Positions 1 through 7,716 of a DNA stretch of 64,000 nt are shown here, one piece after another. Each line of letters starts with the position of its first letter. The first letter of the stretch is position 1. Under the pieces are notes generated by a model. That model saw only the letters and a list, made by a program, of their open reading frames with translations, ran no database searches and was not told the origin of the DNA. Source of the DNA: CAZVWW01 sp964631265 (GTDB lineage Bacteria > Thermotogota > Thermotogae > MWEM01). The stretch covers positions 1-64,000 of the forward strand of contig CAZVWW010000001.1 of NCBI GenBank assembly GCA_964631265.1, given 5' to 3'. Made by a program: the position numbers and the translations under genes.

Positions 1-100
1 GCATGAGTAGCTTTTTAATGAGATTTTCCGAGAAAAACACCCCATAAAAGCCGATGAAGGTTATTGTGATGATAAAAACAAGTTCAATGGATTTGAACAC
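1..100 (-). CDS. NuoK/MnhC-like antiporter subunit, N-terminal fragment
   Basis: An open frame enters from the left edge on the minus strand. It starts at GTG (98-100), just after an in-frame TGA, with GAGG about ten bases upstream. The 33 visible residues are one hydrophobic helix followed by GFYGVFFSENLIKKLLM. A glycine-tyrosine turn followed by NLIK(K/V)L is typical of the first helix of MnhC/MrpC and NuoK proteins, small membrane subunits of Na+/H+ antiporters and complex I. The rest lies outside the window, so the assignment rests on one helix. The gene would be transcribed away from the hydrolase at 399. Confidence 0.45.
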   Translation of the reverse strand, partial: MFKSIELVFIITITFIGFYGVFFSENLIKKLLM

Positions 101-325
101 GGATGCAATACCTCATTCCCTCTGTGTCAGATTTCTTTATGAAATCATACCATAAAAAGAGAGGTGAGTTCACATCGTCTTTTTTGCGTCAATACGCTGT
201 TTTGGATTTCAGAAGAGGATGTGATTATTAGGAAACAGAACAAATATCGTCCGTAATCCTTAATATAATCATTCTAACGGTCTCTGTTCACTTCTAATCG
301 ACAATAATCAGCGCAGAGTAGACTT

Positions 326-343
326 GATGTTATCCTTAACATC
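326..343. promoter_or_regulatory. perfect 7-bp inverted repeat upstream of hydrolase
   Basis: GATGTTA and TAACATC are separated by TCCT, 56 bases before the hydrolase start at 399. This looks like an operator or the base of a 5'-leader hairpin. The rest of 101-398 holds no gene that I can see. A TATAAT at 264-269 lacks a good -35 at the right distance, so the promoter is not firmly placed. Confidence 0.35.
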
Positions 344-398
344 TTATATGATTGAATCATGCGCATCGTGCATAAACTTAAAAAGGAGGATGTTTATT

Positions 399-1688
399 AT
401 GAAAAAGACACTTATGATTCTTCTCATTCTGTTTCCGATATTGTTCTTTGCAAGCGAATCATTTCTGATTGGAGATCCGCTTCCGGATGCCCCTGATTTG
501 GCTTACAGAGGAGATTATTCGGTGGGCGTCAGAACGCTTGAGGTGGTTAACGAGGACCAGATTGATATCCTGAGCTATAGTGAGGATAACCCGACTCCAA
601 AATACGACAGGCCGCTTACTTTAGAAGTTTGGTATCCTGCCGAAATACCGGAAACGAGAAATGAACTGGGGTATTACGTTGACGAACAGTTTCGCAATGA
701 ATCGATTGTGTACAAGGGCAGGGCTCTAAGAGATGCCGTTCCGCTTCAAGAAGACTTTCCGTTGATCATTGTGTCGCATGGCTATCCCGGAACGCGTTAT
801 ATGATGAGTTACCTGACGGAAAATCTTGCTTCCAAGGGTTACGTGGTTGTCTCAATCAGTCATACAGAATCAACGGTTCGTGATCAGAACGAGTTTTACA
901 GTACGTTGTTGAACAGACCGCTGGATATTCTCTTTACACTAAATAAGATCACAGCGCTTTCCAAAGACCAGGACAGTTTTCTTTTTAACGCTGTCAACAC
1001 GGATATAACAGGTCTTGTTGGCTATTCCATGGGGGGATACGGCATTATCAACGTTGCCGGTGCGGGCTACAGTGAAAGTGGTGTAAATCTTTCATGGGGC
1101 GTTCCCGGCGGGCATCTTAAGATTAGACAAGCCGGTAATCCGGAATACGAAAAGACGATTGATCCGCGGATTAAGGCCATCTTTGCCATGGCACCGTGGG
1201 GGGCAAAACACTTTTGGAACGAGGAGACCATGAAAGGCCTCGAGATCCCATCGTTCTTCGTTGTCGGCGAACAGGATGATGTGGCAGGATATGAGGAAGG
1301 GGTCAAACTCTTCTATGACTGGGCGACGAATTCGGAAAGATACATGCTGACGTTCGAGAATGCCAGACATAACGTGGCACCCAACGCCTATGGTCCCAAT
1401 CCGCTTCCATCTATAAAGATGACCTCAGCAAACTACATGCGATACACAGAGCCATCGTGGGATAACCGGAGAATCAACAATGTCGTACAGCATTTCTCCA
1501 CAGCATTCTTTGGAACTTATTTAAAGGACAAGGATTATTCGGCCTATTTTGACCTTGTTGAGGATTCAAACGAAGGGGTCTGGTCACAGAACGAAGAGGG
1601 CGAATTCACCGAAGAGCACACACACTGGAAGGGCTTCCCCAACAGAACAGCTCTTGGGATGAATCTCTACCAGCAACAGCCGGAATAA
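399..1688 (+). CDS. secreted alpha/beta hydrolase (PAF-acetylhydrolase/dienelactone hydrolase-like)
   Basis: The ATG at 399 follows AAAGGAGGA at good spacing and opens a clear signal peptide (MKKTLMILLILFPILFFAS), so the enzyme is probably exported; a longer frame from 324 lacks such support. The nucleophile elbow GYSMGG puts the serine at residue 210. Upstream VSHGYPGTR is the oxyanion-hole strand. Later VVGEQDD and ENARHN supply the likely acid and histidine. The domain order and about 429 residues fit the platelet-activating-factor acetylhydrolase/dienelactone hydrolase branch, which cleaves short acyl esters or lactones. The substrate is unknown. It is a single gene, convergent with the sensor kinase, and the two share a terminator. 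Confidence 0.75.
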   Translation: MKKTLMILLILFPILFFASESFLIGDPLPDAPDLAYRGDYSVGVRTLEVVNEDQIDILSYSEDNPTPKYDRPLTLEVWYPAEIPETRNELGYYVDEQFRNESIVYKGRALRDAVPLQEDFPLIIVSHGYPGTRYMMSYLTENLASKGYVVVSISHTESTVRDQNEFYSTLLNRPLDILFTLNKITALSKDQDSFLFNAVNTDITGLVGYSMGGYGIINVAGAGYSESGVNLSWGVPGGHLKIRQAGNPEYEKTIDPRIKAIFAMAPWGAKHFWNEETMKGLEIPSFFVVGEQDDVAGYEEGVKLFYDWATNSERYMLTFENARHNVAPNAYGPNPLPSIKMTSANYMRYTEPSWDNRRINNVVQHFSTAFFGTYLKDKDYSAYFDLVEDSNEGVWSQNEEGEFTEEHTHWKGFPNRTALGMNLYQQQPE

Positions 1689-1702
1689 TCTTTTAACCCT
1701 TC

Positions 1703-1728
1703 AACCCCTCCCTGTCCGGGGAGGGGTT
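1703..1728. terminator. bidirectional terminator between convergent genes
   Basis: AACCCCTCCC pairs with GGGGAGGGGTT around a short loop. It sits between the stops of the hydrolase (1688) and the sensor kinase (1733) and can serve both. Confidence 0.7.
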
Positions 1729-1732
1729 TGAT

Positions 1733-4468
1733 TTATAACGCGCTGTGCGTCAGGATTTTTTCAAGGAGTTCATGCTTTTTCAGCGGTTTTGTTATGATAT
1801 CATCCATTCCCGCTTCTTTTGCCTTTTCTAACATCTTCCCGGTAACGTCAGCTGTCAATCCGATGACCGGCGTCCGTTTATCGTTCAGCGCATCACCCCG
1901 TATCTTCCGGGTTACCTCCAAGCCATTATACCGTGGCATATGAATATCCAGGATGACAACATCCGGACTTTTCTGTCTGAAAACCTCTAATGCCTCCTGC
2001 CCGTCATCTGCCGTGTAAACAACTGCGTTGCTTAAGTTCTTGCTGATGACGGTCTTTGCAAGTTTTAAATTGAGGCGGTCATCTTCTGCCAGTAGAATCT
2101 TTATCATTTTGGTGTCAGTTTTTTTGGCATTTTTGGAATTGTCCGGACTCAGGGATAGATTTTCGGTTTTCTCAACCGGTGGCAAACTTTTGTTGGCAAT
2201 TCTGAAACCGACTGAGAATGTGAACCGGCTTCCTTCATCTACAGTGCTTTCAAGCTGGATACCACTTCCCATTTGAGTTAATATACTATTTGAGATGGTT
2301 AGGCCCAAACCCGTTCCACCGTATTTCCTTGTTATTGACGAGTCGGCCTGGGTAAAGGAATCCATTATCTTTAATCGCATCTCTTCAGCTATGCCGATAC
2401 CGGTGTCTAAAACATCGAACGTGATGAAAGCCATTCCGTCTTTACTTTCTTTTAAGGTGGCTTTGAACTTGATCTCACCCTGTTCGGTAAACTTGACGGC
2501 GTTACTGAGCAAGTTTAAAAAGACCTGTTTTAACCGCAGTGGATCAGTCAGCACAAAGGTCGGTAGTCTTCTGTCGATCTCTGTCTTGAGAGTTAACCCC
2601 TTTTTATCTGCTTTTGGTTCAATGATTTTCATTGAATCCTTGATGAGTTTTATGATGTTCGTTTTCACCTCATCGAGTTCCATCCTGCCGGCCTCTATTT
2701 TTGAAAAGTCCAGTATGTCACTGATAATCTGCAAAAGGTTCCGTCCTGATGTGATGACATTATCCAGATATTCCCTTTGTTCATCTGTCAGCTCTGTGTC
2801 TTTGATAATTTCAGCGAAACCGATCACGCCATTCAGTGGTGTTCTCAACTCGTGGCTCATATTGGCAAGAAAATCTGACTTGGCCCGGTTTGCCTTTTTT
2901 GCTTTTTTTTCACTTTCAAGTATCTTGTTTTCATCTTCTCTTTTCCTGGTGATGTCTGTCAGACTGATGATAACATTGCCGTTTTTCAGCCTGTTGGAAC
3001 GAAATTCAACGACCCTTGTTTCTCCCTCTTTTGTGACGATTCTGGACTGAATAACGCTGCTTTCTTCTTTTAAATAGATCGAGTTGTACCACACTGTTCT
3101 GCTGTAATGCGGATCAGTACACGCGAGTTCAAACCATTCATTGATGCTTTTAATATCTTCTGTGTCATAACCTGTCAGTTGGGTGAACTCATAGTTTGTA
3201 ATAATGATATTCAGATCCGAATCCAGGACCATGATCCCCACTGGCAGGTTTTCGACAAGGCCGTTTAGAAGCTCTTTTTCATTTTCAAGTTCTATATTTC
3301 CCGATAGGAGTTCTTCATTCATGGCTTTTAGCTCTTCTTCAGCAGATTCCTTTTCAAGAAAGGTATTTCTTGCTTCACTGAGCATCCCGTTGATGGTATC
3401 GACGAGTGAAGAGAATTCATTTCGGATCGGATAATCGATTCTCTGTTGAAAATTTTCTTTGAAATCCAGTCCAATAATCTTCTCTTTCAAAGTGTTGATA
3501 GGTTCTACAATATTCTTCTTTTGAATTCTGAAAAAGATAAAGATGATAAAGGTGATGAGAATAAGAATAATGGCAAAATTGCCCGGGAGATTCTCTGTGG
3601 CGGCGTTGAGATCGCTGTAAGGGATGAAGCTTAGAAGGTACCAGTTTAACCCCTCAACATGCTTAAAAACGACAAACCCTTTTTCTCCTTCGAGTTCAAA
3701 ATCAAAGAATTCGGTTTGATTCTTTTTCGCCTTTTCAAGGAGATCAGAGTATCGCTCATCCTTATAATGGATATTCAGGATATCCCAGTCGGTATATCTG
3801 GGATGCGCCAGAATATTGCTTTCTTCATCCATTAAAAAGACAAAGCCGGATTCACTCGGTTGCTTACCGGCAATCTCACTGATGAGTGTTTTAACCGAGA
3901 CGTCTCCGCTAATGACAGCATTCTTACCATCAAATTGAACTGGATAGGCAATAGAGATGATGATATCATCCTTGCTGGCATTCAGGAAAAGGTTGGTGTA
4001 GACAAGATCGTCTTCTTTGAGGGCATTTTTGTACCATGATCGGGTTCTCAGATCAAATCCCTCGTAGGGGTCCCAACCACTTGCGTTTATCATTTTGTTG
4101 TTTTCATCGCCGTAGTATATGGAGGTGAAGAACGGGTTCTCATGCAGAAAGGTCTTCATAATCTCAAGGATTCTGCTATCGTTTAAACCCGATACTTGAA
4201 TAACAGCCGCTTCATCAGCGGTGCTTTTGATGAAAGTGGCAATGTTCTTGATAATCAAGCCGTTTTTTGATAACCAGGCGGAGATATCGGCGTTAATATT
4301 CCTGGTTACGAGGTCCATTTTCTCTTTAGCATTTTCTTTGATCAGACTGTTGGTATAATTGTACTGAAAGAAAAGCATGATCAAAAAAACCAGGACTATA
4401 CCGAGGGAAAGCAGATATATTTTGGACTCAAGCGTCATATTCGAGAGCTTCTTCATCAGTCTTTTCAT
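1733..4468 (-). CDS. hybrid sensor histidine kinase (Cache-HAMP-PAS-HisKA-HATPase-REC)
   Basis: A 911-residue membrane sensor. Domains in order: TM helix (about 15-35), a roughly 240-residue extracytoplasmic Cache-type sensor, second TM near 300, HAMP linker, coiled coil, PAS domain (about 400-520), HisKA with SHELRTP (His539 is the phosphoacceptor), HATPase with DTGIGI and GGTGLGL, and a C-terminal receiver with ILDIHMP (Asp841) and the conserved TKP. Signal passes from the sensor to His539 and then to Asp841; an output partner such as a phosphotransfer protein must lie elsewhere. I chose ATG 4468 because it follows AAGGGGGG; the earlier ATG at 4507 has no ribosome site. The input ligand is not known. 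Confidence 0.9.
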   Translation of the reverse strand: MKRLMKKLSNMTLESKIYLLSLGIVLVFLIMLFFQYNYTNSLIKENAKEKMDLVTRNINADISAWLSKNGLIIKNIATFIKSTADEAAVIQVSGLNDSRILEIMKTFLHENPFFTSIYYGDENNKMINASGWDPYEGFDLRTRSWYKNALKEDDLVYTNLFLNASKDDIIISIAYPVQFDGKNAVISGDVSVKTLISEIAGKQPSESGFVFLMDEESNILAHPRYTDWDILNIHYKDERYSDLLEKAKKNQTEFFDFELEGEKGFVVFKHVEGLNWYLLSFIPYSDLNAATENLPGNFAIILILITFIIFIFFRIQKKNIVEPINTLKEKIIGLDFKENFQQRIDYPIRNEFSSLVDTINGMLSEARNTFLEKESAEEELKAMNEELLSGNIELENEKELLNGLVENLPVGIMVLDSDLNIIITNYEFTQLTGYDTEDIKSINEWFELACTDPHYSRTVWYNSIYLKEESSVIQSRIVTKEGETRVVEFRSNRLKNGNVIISLTDITRKREDENKILESEKKAKKANRAKSDFLANMSHELRTPLNGVIGFAEIIKDTELTDEQREYLDNVITSGRNLLQIISDILDFSKIEAGRMELDEVKTNIIKLIKDSMKIIEPKADKKGLTLKTEIDRRLPTFVLTDPLRLKQVFLNLLSNAVKFTEQGEIKFKATLKESKDGMAFITFDVLDTGIGIAEEMRLKIMDSFTQADSSITRKYGGTGLGLTISNSILTQMGSGIQLESTVDEGSRFTFSVGFRIANKSLPPVEKTENLSLSPDNSKNAKKTDTKMIKILLAEDDRLNLKLAKTVISKNLSNAVVYTADDGQEALEVFRQKSPDVVILDIHMPRYNGLEVTRKIRGDALNDKRTPVIGLTADVTGKMLEKAKEAGMDDIITKPLKKHELLEKILTHSAL

Positions 4469-4520
4469 GTGCCCCCCCTTTTCGTAAGACAGGTTCACTT
4501 CAACCATTCACGGAAGTTAC

Positions 4521-4562
4521 AACGGTGGAGTATACCGTTAATAGGATAATGATATAATTATA
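4521..4562 (-). promoter_or_regulatory. extended -10 promoter and leader hairpin of the sensor kinase
   Basis: On the minus strand TGCTATAAT is an extended -10 element (-10 at 4557-4562). Between it and the start is a 6-bp hairpin, AACGGT (4521-4526) with ACCGTT (4534-4539). No convincing -35 is present. Confidence 0.5.
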
Positions 4563-4680
4563 GCATGTTTGGAAGCTCTAACACAATCGTTTTTTGGAGA
4601 ACTCAATATTATAAACTGCTCTTTTGATCAACATTTTATTTGTCTGACAGAATCGAAGCGTTAAAAAGCTAATTAAGGAC

Positions 4681-4731
4681 ATGAGCCAGGGGACTCATAC
4701 CTGGAAGGCTTTATGCCCGTGACCTACAGCC
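4681..4731. other. possible pseudoknot-forming element in the 332-bp intergenic region
   Basis: ATGAG (4681-4685) pairs with CTCAT (4694-4698). The enclosed CCAGG (4686-4690) pairs with CCTGG (4700-4704) just beyond, giving an H-type pseudoknot with two five-base stems. A further GGCT (4707-4710)/AGCC (4728-4731) pair follows. The strand is undetermined because the pairing works on both. It lies between the cold-shock terminator and the kinase promoter, where no protein is encoded. I do not recognise it as a known riboswitch. Confidence 0.3.
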
Positions 4732-4778
4732 GGAAAATAGATCACAGCTCATCGTTTTAAGGGTTCAAGCACACAATA

Positions 4779-4806
4779 AAAAAAAGGCGGAAATGATCCG
4801 CCTTTT
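4779..4806 (-). terminator. rho-independent terminator of the cold-shock gene
   Basis: Read on the minus strand, AAAAGGCGGA pairs with TCCGCCTTTT around a five-base loop, followed by a long T run. It sits 34 bases after the cold-shock stop. Confidence 0.85.
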
Positions 4807-4839
4807 TCATTTAAAAATCTATCGAAATGGTGATGATTT

Positions 4840-5043
4840 TTATCCTAAAACAGAAACTCCTGCGGCCTGTGGGCCCTTAGAACCTTCCTGGACTTCAAAT
4901 TCTACTTTCTGTCCTTCTTCGAGATTTTTAAAACCTTCTGATTCGATAGCTGAGTAATGTACGAATACATCGTCTCCGCTTTCCTGTGTGATAAATCCGT
5001 AGCCTTTCTGTGTGTTAAACCACTTTACTGTACCTTTTGCCAT
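4840..5043 (-). CDS. csp: cold shock domain protein
   Basis: A 67-residue single cold-shock domain that binds single-stranded RNA or DNA and melts RNA structure. RNP1 appears as KGYGFIT and RNP2 as VFVHYSA; the N terminus AKGTVKWFN is the family signature. ATG 5043 follows AGGAGG and fits the usual length; an in-frame extension to 5121 runs over the promoter and is not coding. It is monocistronic, with its own consensus promoter, a leader of about 45 bases carrying a palindrome, and a terminator. Whether it is cold-induced or constitutive cannot be read from the sequence. Confidence 0.95.
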   Translation of the reverse strand: MAKGTVKWFNTQKGYGFITQESGDDVFVHYSAIESEGFKNLEEGQKVEFEVQEGSKGPQAAGVSVLG

Positions 5044-5067
5044 TAACGTGTTCCTCCTAAAAGTCTT

Positions 5068-5121
5068 CGCACTAAGTGCGTTTGATAGGTATACTATACT
5101 ATAAAAAAAGAGATTTGTCAA
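5068..5121 (-). promoter_or_regulatory. csp promoter and leader palindrome
   Basis: -35 TTGACA at 5116-5121 and -10 TATAGT at 5093-5098 with a 17-base spacer. The leader carries the near-perfect palindrome CGCACTAAGTGCG at 5068-5080, close to the expected transcript start. It could be a hairpin tuning translation or an operator. Confidence 0.8.
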
Positions 5122-5204
5122 GTAGTAAAAAAATATTTTTCATTATTTTTAAGAATCGGTTTGATATACCGCTGTACTGGCAGAACTGATCCTTGAAAAT
5201 AGGA

Positions 5205-6890
5205 TTATCCGGTATAATCTCTTTCCATCAAACGTGAGACAGCCCCTTTTGAAAGGGAATAAAACGCCAGACAACCGCTCAATCCGATGAGGAAGAGGAT
5301 AATGCTCATGGCACCGGCTGATAAAACATCACGGAGCAGAAAACCCAGAAAAGCGATCGCCCCAACAAAACCAAAAACAATCAGGATCGTATATAATCCG
5401 TTTATGTTCTGTTTCATCGCCTTTTGAGGATTTTCCCAGTTCAGTGTTGGAAAACTGGCATCGAGCAGAATCTGTACGAGATTCAAAAAGAGGACCAGTA
5501 GAATGGAAATCAGAAGCATCAGAATGCATTCTATAAACGTAGCTTTGAAGAGCAGGAAAAATGCCAGTGAAGCTGACAAAGGGCCTATGAATGAAATCAT
5601 GCTGACATGAATCAGTTTGACCTTGAACAAGGCAGTACTGCTGATGGGAAGCGATTCAAGTTCCCCGAGCAATTTCCCCTCTCTGCTGAAGGCTGTTGAT
5701 GACAGCATGTTCATCCCGCCCACAAGAGTGCCTAAAAGGGCTCCGATTGGAAGATTGTATCGGTTTAATGCCATGAGCTTTTCAAAAAGCACTTGAAATT
5801 CACTGTTGTTCTTTGCAAAGTAAAAGATAACGATTAAGACCGGGAAGATCACGACATTTCCAAACCCGTTGAAGGAGAATGAGGGAACTCTGAGAAAATA
5901 ACGCCATTCTCTTGACAACAGTGCCTGAAAGGGAGAGCGCCTTTTGCCTATGGCAGAATAAATCTGCTTCGTGGTAAATTTGTTTGTCCGGCCGGCATGA
6001 TCCTGGAACTTGAGAAAGCTCTCATAGTACATCTTTTCCCCTATCAGTAAGGCAATCCAGAAACAGATGAGATGAAATCCAATGAATCCTAACAGCCAGG
6101 AAAACTGAGCAAATCCGGTGGTTGTTAAGGCCTTTACACCGAGAAAAGCAGGCGGATAAGCCTTTCCGATTTTATTGATCATATTGTCAGGATCAGACAT
6201 GATCTCAGTCATCCTCTCCGCTGAAACATCACCGGACATCAGATCGTTACTGATCCAGAATTGAAATCCCAGTATGCCTACAAGGAGTAAAATCGAGAAA
6301 AAGAACACCATAAAATCCCTGTGTTTTCCGAAATTAAAAAATCGGGATACGGGCAGAATAAAGATCGTTTGGAGCAGGACCGGAAAGAACTGTGCAAAAA
6401 CAAATATCACAAAGACGGCTATCCAATAGACAGGATTAACGTTGAGTTTAACCCCGTAAATGAGGGCTGATGGTAAAAAAATCACCAGGGATATCCAGAT
6501 CTGATCCAACAGAATAACGGTTAGCTTTCCCGCCAGAACCTCTTTCGGTTTTAAGGGCAATGGGACAAGGACAGAAAGATTCCTGGTGTAGAAGAATTCA
6601 TTCACAACAAAGAACAACCCAAGGAAGAAACCCAGCATTCCGGTTATCATGATTGAATTGTTTAAAAACAACGCTTCCAGCCCGATTTTCCGGTATTCCT
6701 CAATCATTCCCTGTTGAAGGTTGACAAAAATGGGACCGAGCGTTATCAAAAGCGTTATGATGACGCCGGTGAAGAGAATCGGTTCCCATATCCTCTCTTT
6801 CTTCTCGAAATACTGATATTGTCGTTTTGAGAGTCCGTAGTGAGCATTAATCAGCGTCGAGATAAGAGAAGTTGTTGTTTTCAGCCTCAC
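5205..6890 (-). CDS. ABC-2 type exporter, membrane subunit
   Basis: A 561-residue polytopic membrane protein with about ten to twelve predicted helices, of the large 'putative ABC exporter' permease type. The GTG start at 6890 follows GGAGGTG at eight bases and lies inside the last codons of the ATPase gene (44-base overlap), which argues for translational coupling and a fixed subunit ratio. With the upstream ATPase it forms a two-gene export system. The substrate is unknown; related systems move peptides, lipids or antibiotics. No transport specificity can be read from the sequence. Confidence 0.8.
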   Translation of the reverse strand: MRLKTTTSLISTLINAHYGLSKRQYQYFEKKERIWEPILFTGVIITLLITLGPIFVNLQQGMIEEYRKIGLEALFLNNSIMITGMLGFFLGLFFVVNEFFYTRNLSVLVPLPLKPKEVLAGKLTVILLDQIWISLVIFLPSALIYGVKLNVNPVYWIAVFVIFVFAQFFPVLLQTIFILPVSRFFNFGKHRDFMVFFFSILLLVGILGFQFWISNDLMSGDVSAERMTEIMSDPDNMINKIGKAYPPAFLGVKALTTTGFAQFSWLLGFIGFHLICFWIALLIGEKMYYESFLKFQDHAGRTNKFTTKQIYSAIGKRRSPFQALLSREWRYFLRVPSFSFNGFGNVVIFPVLIVIFYFAKNNSEFQVLFEKLMALNRYNLPIGALLGTLVGGMNMLSSTAFSREGKLLGELESLPISSTALFKVKLIHVSMISFIGPLSASLAFFLLFKATFIECILMLLISILLVLFLNLVQILLDASFPTLNWENPQKAMKQNINGLYTILIVFGFVGAIAFLGFLLRDVLSAGAMSIILFLIGLSGCLAFYSLSKGAVSRLMERDYTG

Positions 6891-7608
6891 TGCCGGTCAC
6901 CTCCAAAAAGACTTCTTCAACACTTCTGTCCCCTTTGTTCTGGCGGAGTTCATCAACGGTTCCAATGAATATCAGCTGACCATTTGATATAATACCCACT
7001 CTGTCACAGATCTTATCGACAATCTCCATGACATGCGTTGAGAAGAAGACCGTTTTCCCTTTGTCGGCATGATTTCTCATCATCTTCTTGAGGATAAAGG
7101 CCGATTCAGGATCCAGTCCCACGATGGGTTCATCCAATATCCAGTTTTCCGGGTTGTGGAGTAATGCCGCGATCAAAACAAGCTTCTGCCGCATTCCGTG
7201 AGAATAGGTGTTGATTGGATTTCTCAGAGCGTTCACAAGCTTGAAATGTTCAGAGAGGGACTCCGTTCTTTTCTTTCTGAGCGAATGGTCCACAGAAAAA
7301 ACATCCGCTATGAAATTCAGATATTCTATCCCCCTGATCTTATCCATGAGGATGGCTTCATCGGGAACATATCCAATGTGATTCTTTGCCTTCACAGGTT
7401 CTTTTTCGATATCATACCCGTTTACCGTAATCCTTCCCCCGGATGGCTTCAGAAGGCCGACGATGGATTTGATCGTGGTCGATTTTCCTGCCCCGTTGGG
7501 GCCCAGGAAACCGAATATCTCGCCCGGTTTAATCTCGAGATTGATGTCCTGCACTGCCGGGGCTTGATGCTTGCCGTATCTTTTTGTGAAATTGTTTAGA
7601 TGAATCAT
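6847..7608 (-). CDS. ABC transporter ATP-binding protein
   Basis: A 253-residue ATPase that drives the neighbouring permease. Walker A is GPNGAGKST, the signature YSHGMRQK, Walker B ILDEPIVGLDP, and the H-loop lies in FFSTH. This is the ABC-2/CcmA-type exporter ATPase arrangement. ATG 7608 follows GAGGTGAT. It is the first gene of the operon and has a perfect consensus promoter. The C terminus continues beyond the core by about 30 residues and overlaps the start of the permease gene. Confidence 0.92.
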   Translation of the reverse strand: MIHLNNFTKRYGKHQAPAVQDINLEIKPGEIFGFLGPNGAGKSTTIKSIVGLLKPSGGRITVNGYDIEKEPVKAKNHIGYVPDEAILMDKIRGIEYLNFIADVFSVDHSLRKKRTESLSEHFKLVNALRNPINTYSHGMRQKLVLIAALLHNPENWILDEPIVGLDPESAFILKKMMRNHADKGKTVFFSTHVMEIVDKICDRVGIISNGQLIFIGTVDELRQNKGDRSVEEVFLEVTGSEAENNNFSYLDAD

Positions 7609-7638
7609 CTGATCACCTCAAATAATAACGATTACTGT

Positions 7639-7667
7639 ATTATAACAAATGGTACAGCTTCTGTCAA
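7639..7667 (-). promoter_or_regulatory. consensus promoter of the ABC exporter operon
   Basis: TTGACA (7662-7667), 17-base spacer, TATAAT (7639-7644): an exact match to the housekeeping sigma factor consensus, about 30 bases before the ATPase start. Confidence 0.9.
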
Positions 7668-7692
7668 TAAAAGGGGATTTAAAAAAATCCCC
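7668..7692 (-). terminator. terminator after the GerW-TPR gene
   Basis: On the minus strand GGGGATTT pairs with AAATCCCC, followed by TTTTATT. The T tract runs into the -35 of the next operon. Confidence 0.75.
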
Positions 7693-7716
7693 TGATGATT
7701 TGAAGATGCTATTTTT

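Noticed and set aside
2295..3050. 251-codon open frame on the plus strand inside the sensor kinase gene
   Set aside because: Antisense shadow: low-complexity Ser/Phe/Leu product, no ribosome site, while the opposite strand encodes complete kinase domains.
4681..4745. Cyclic di-GMP (GEMM) riboswitch on the minus strand upstream of the kinase
   Set aside because: Only a GGC-AAAGCC resemblance; the conserved tandem stems and tetraloop of GEMM are missing.
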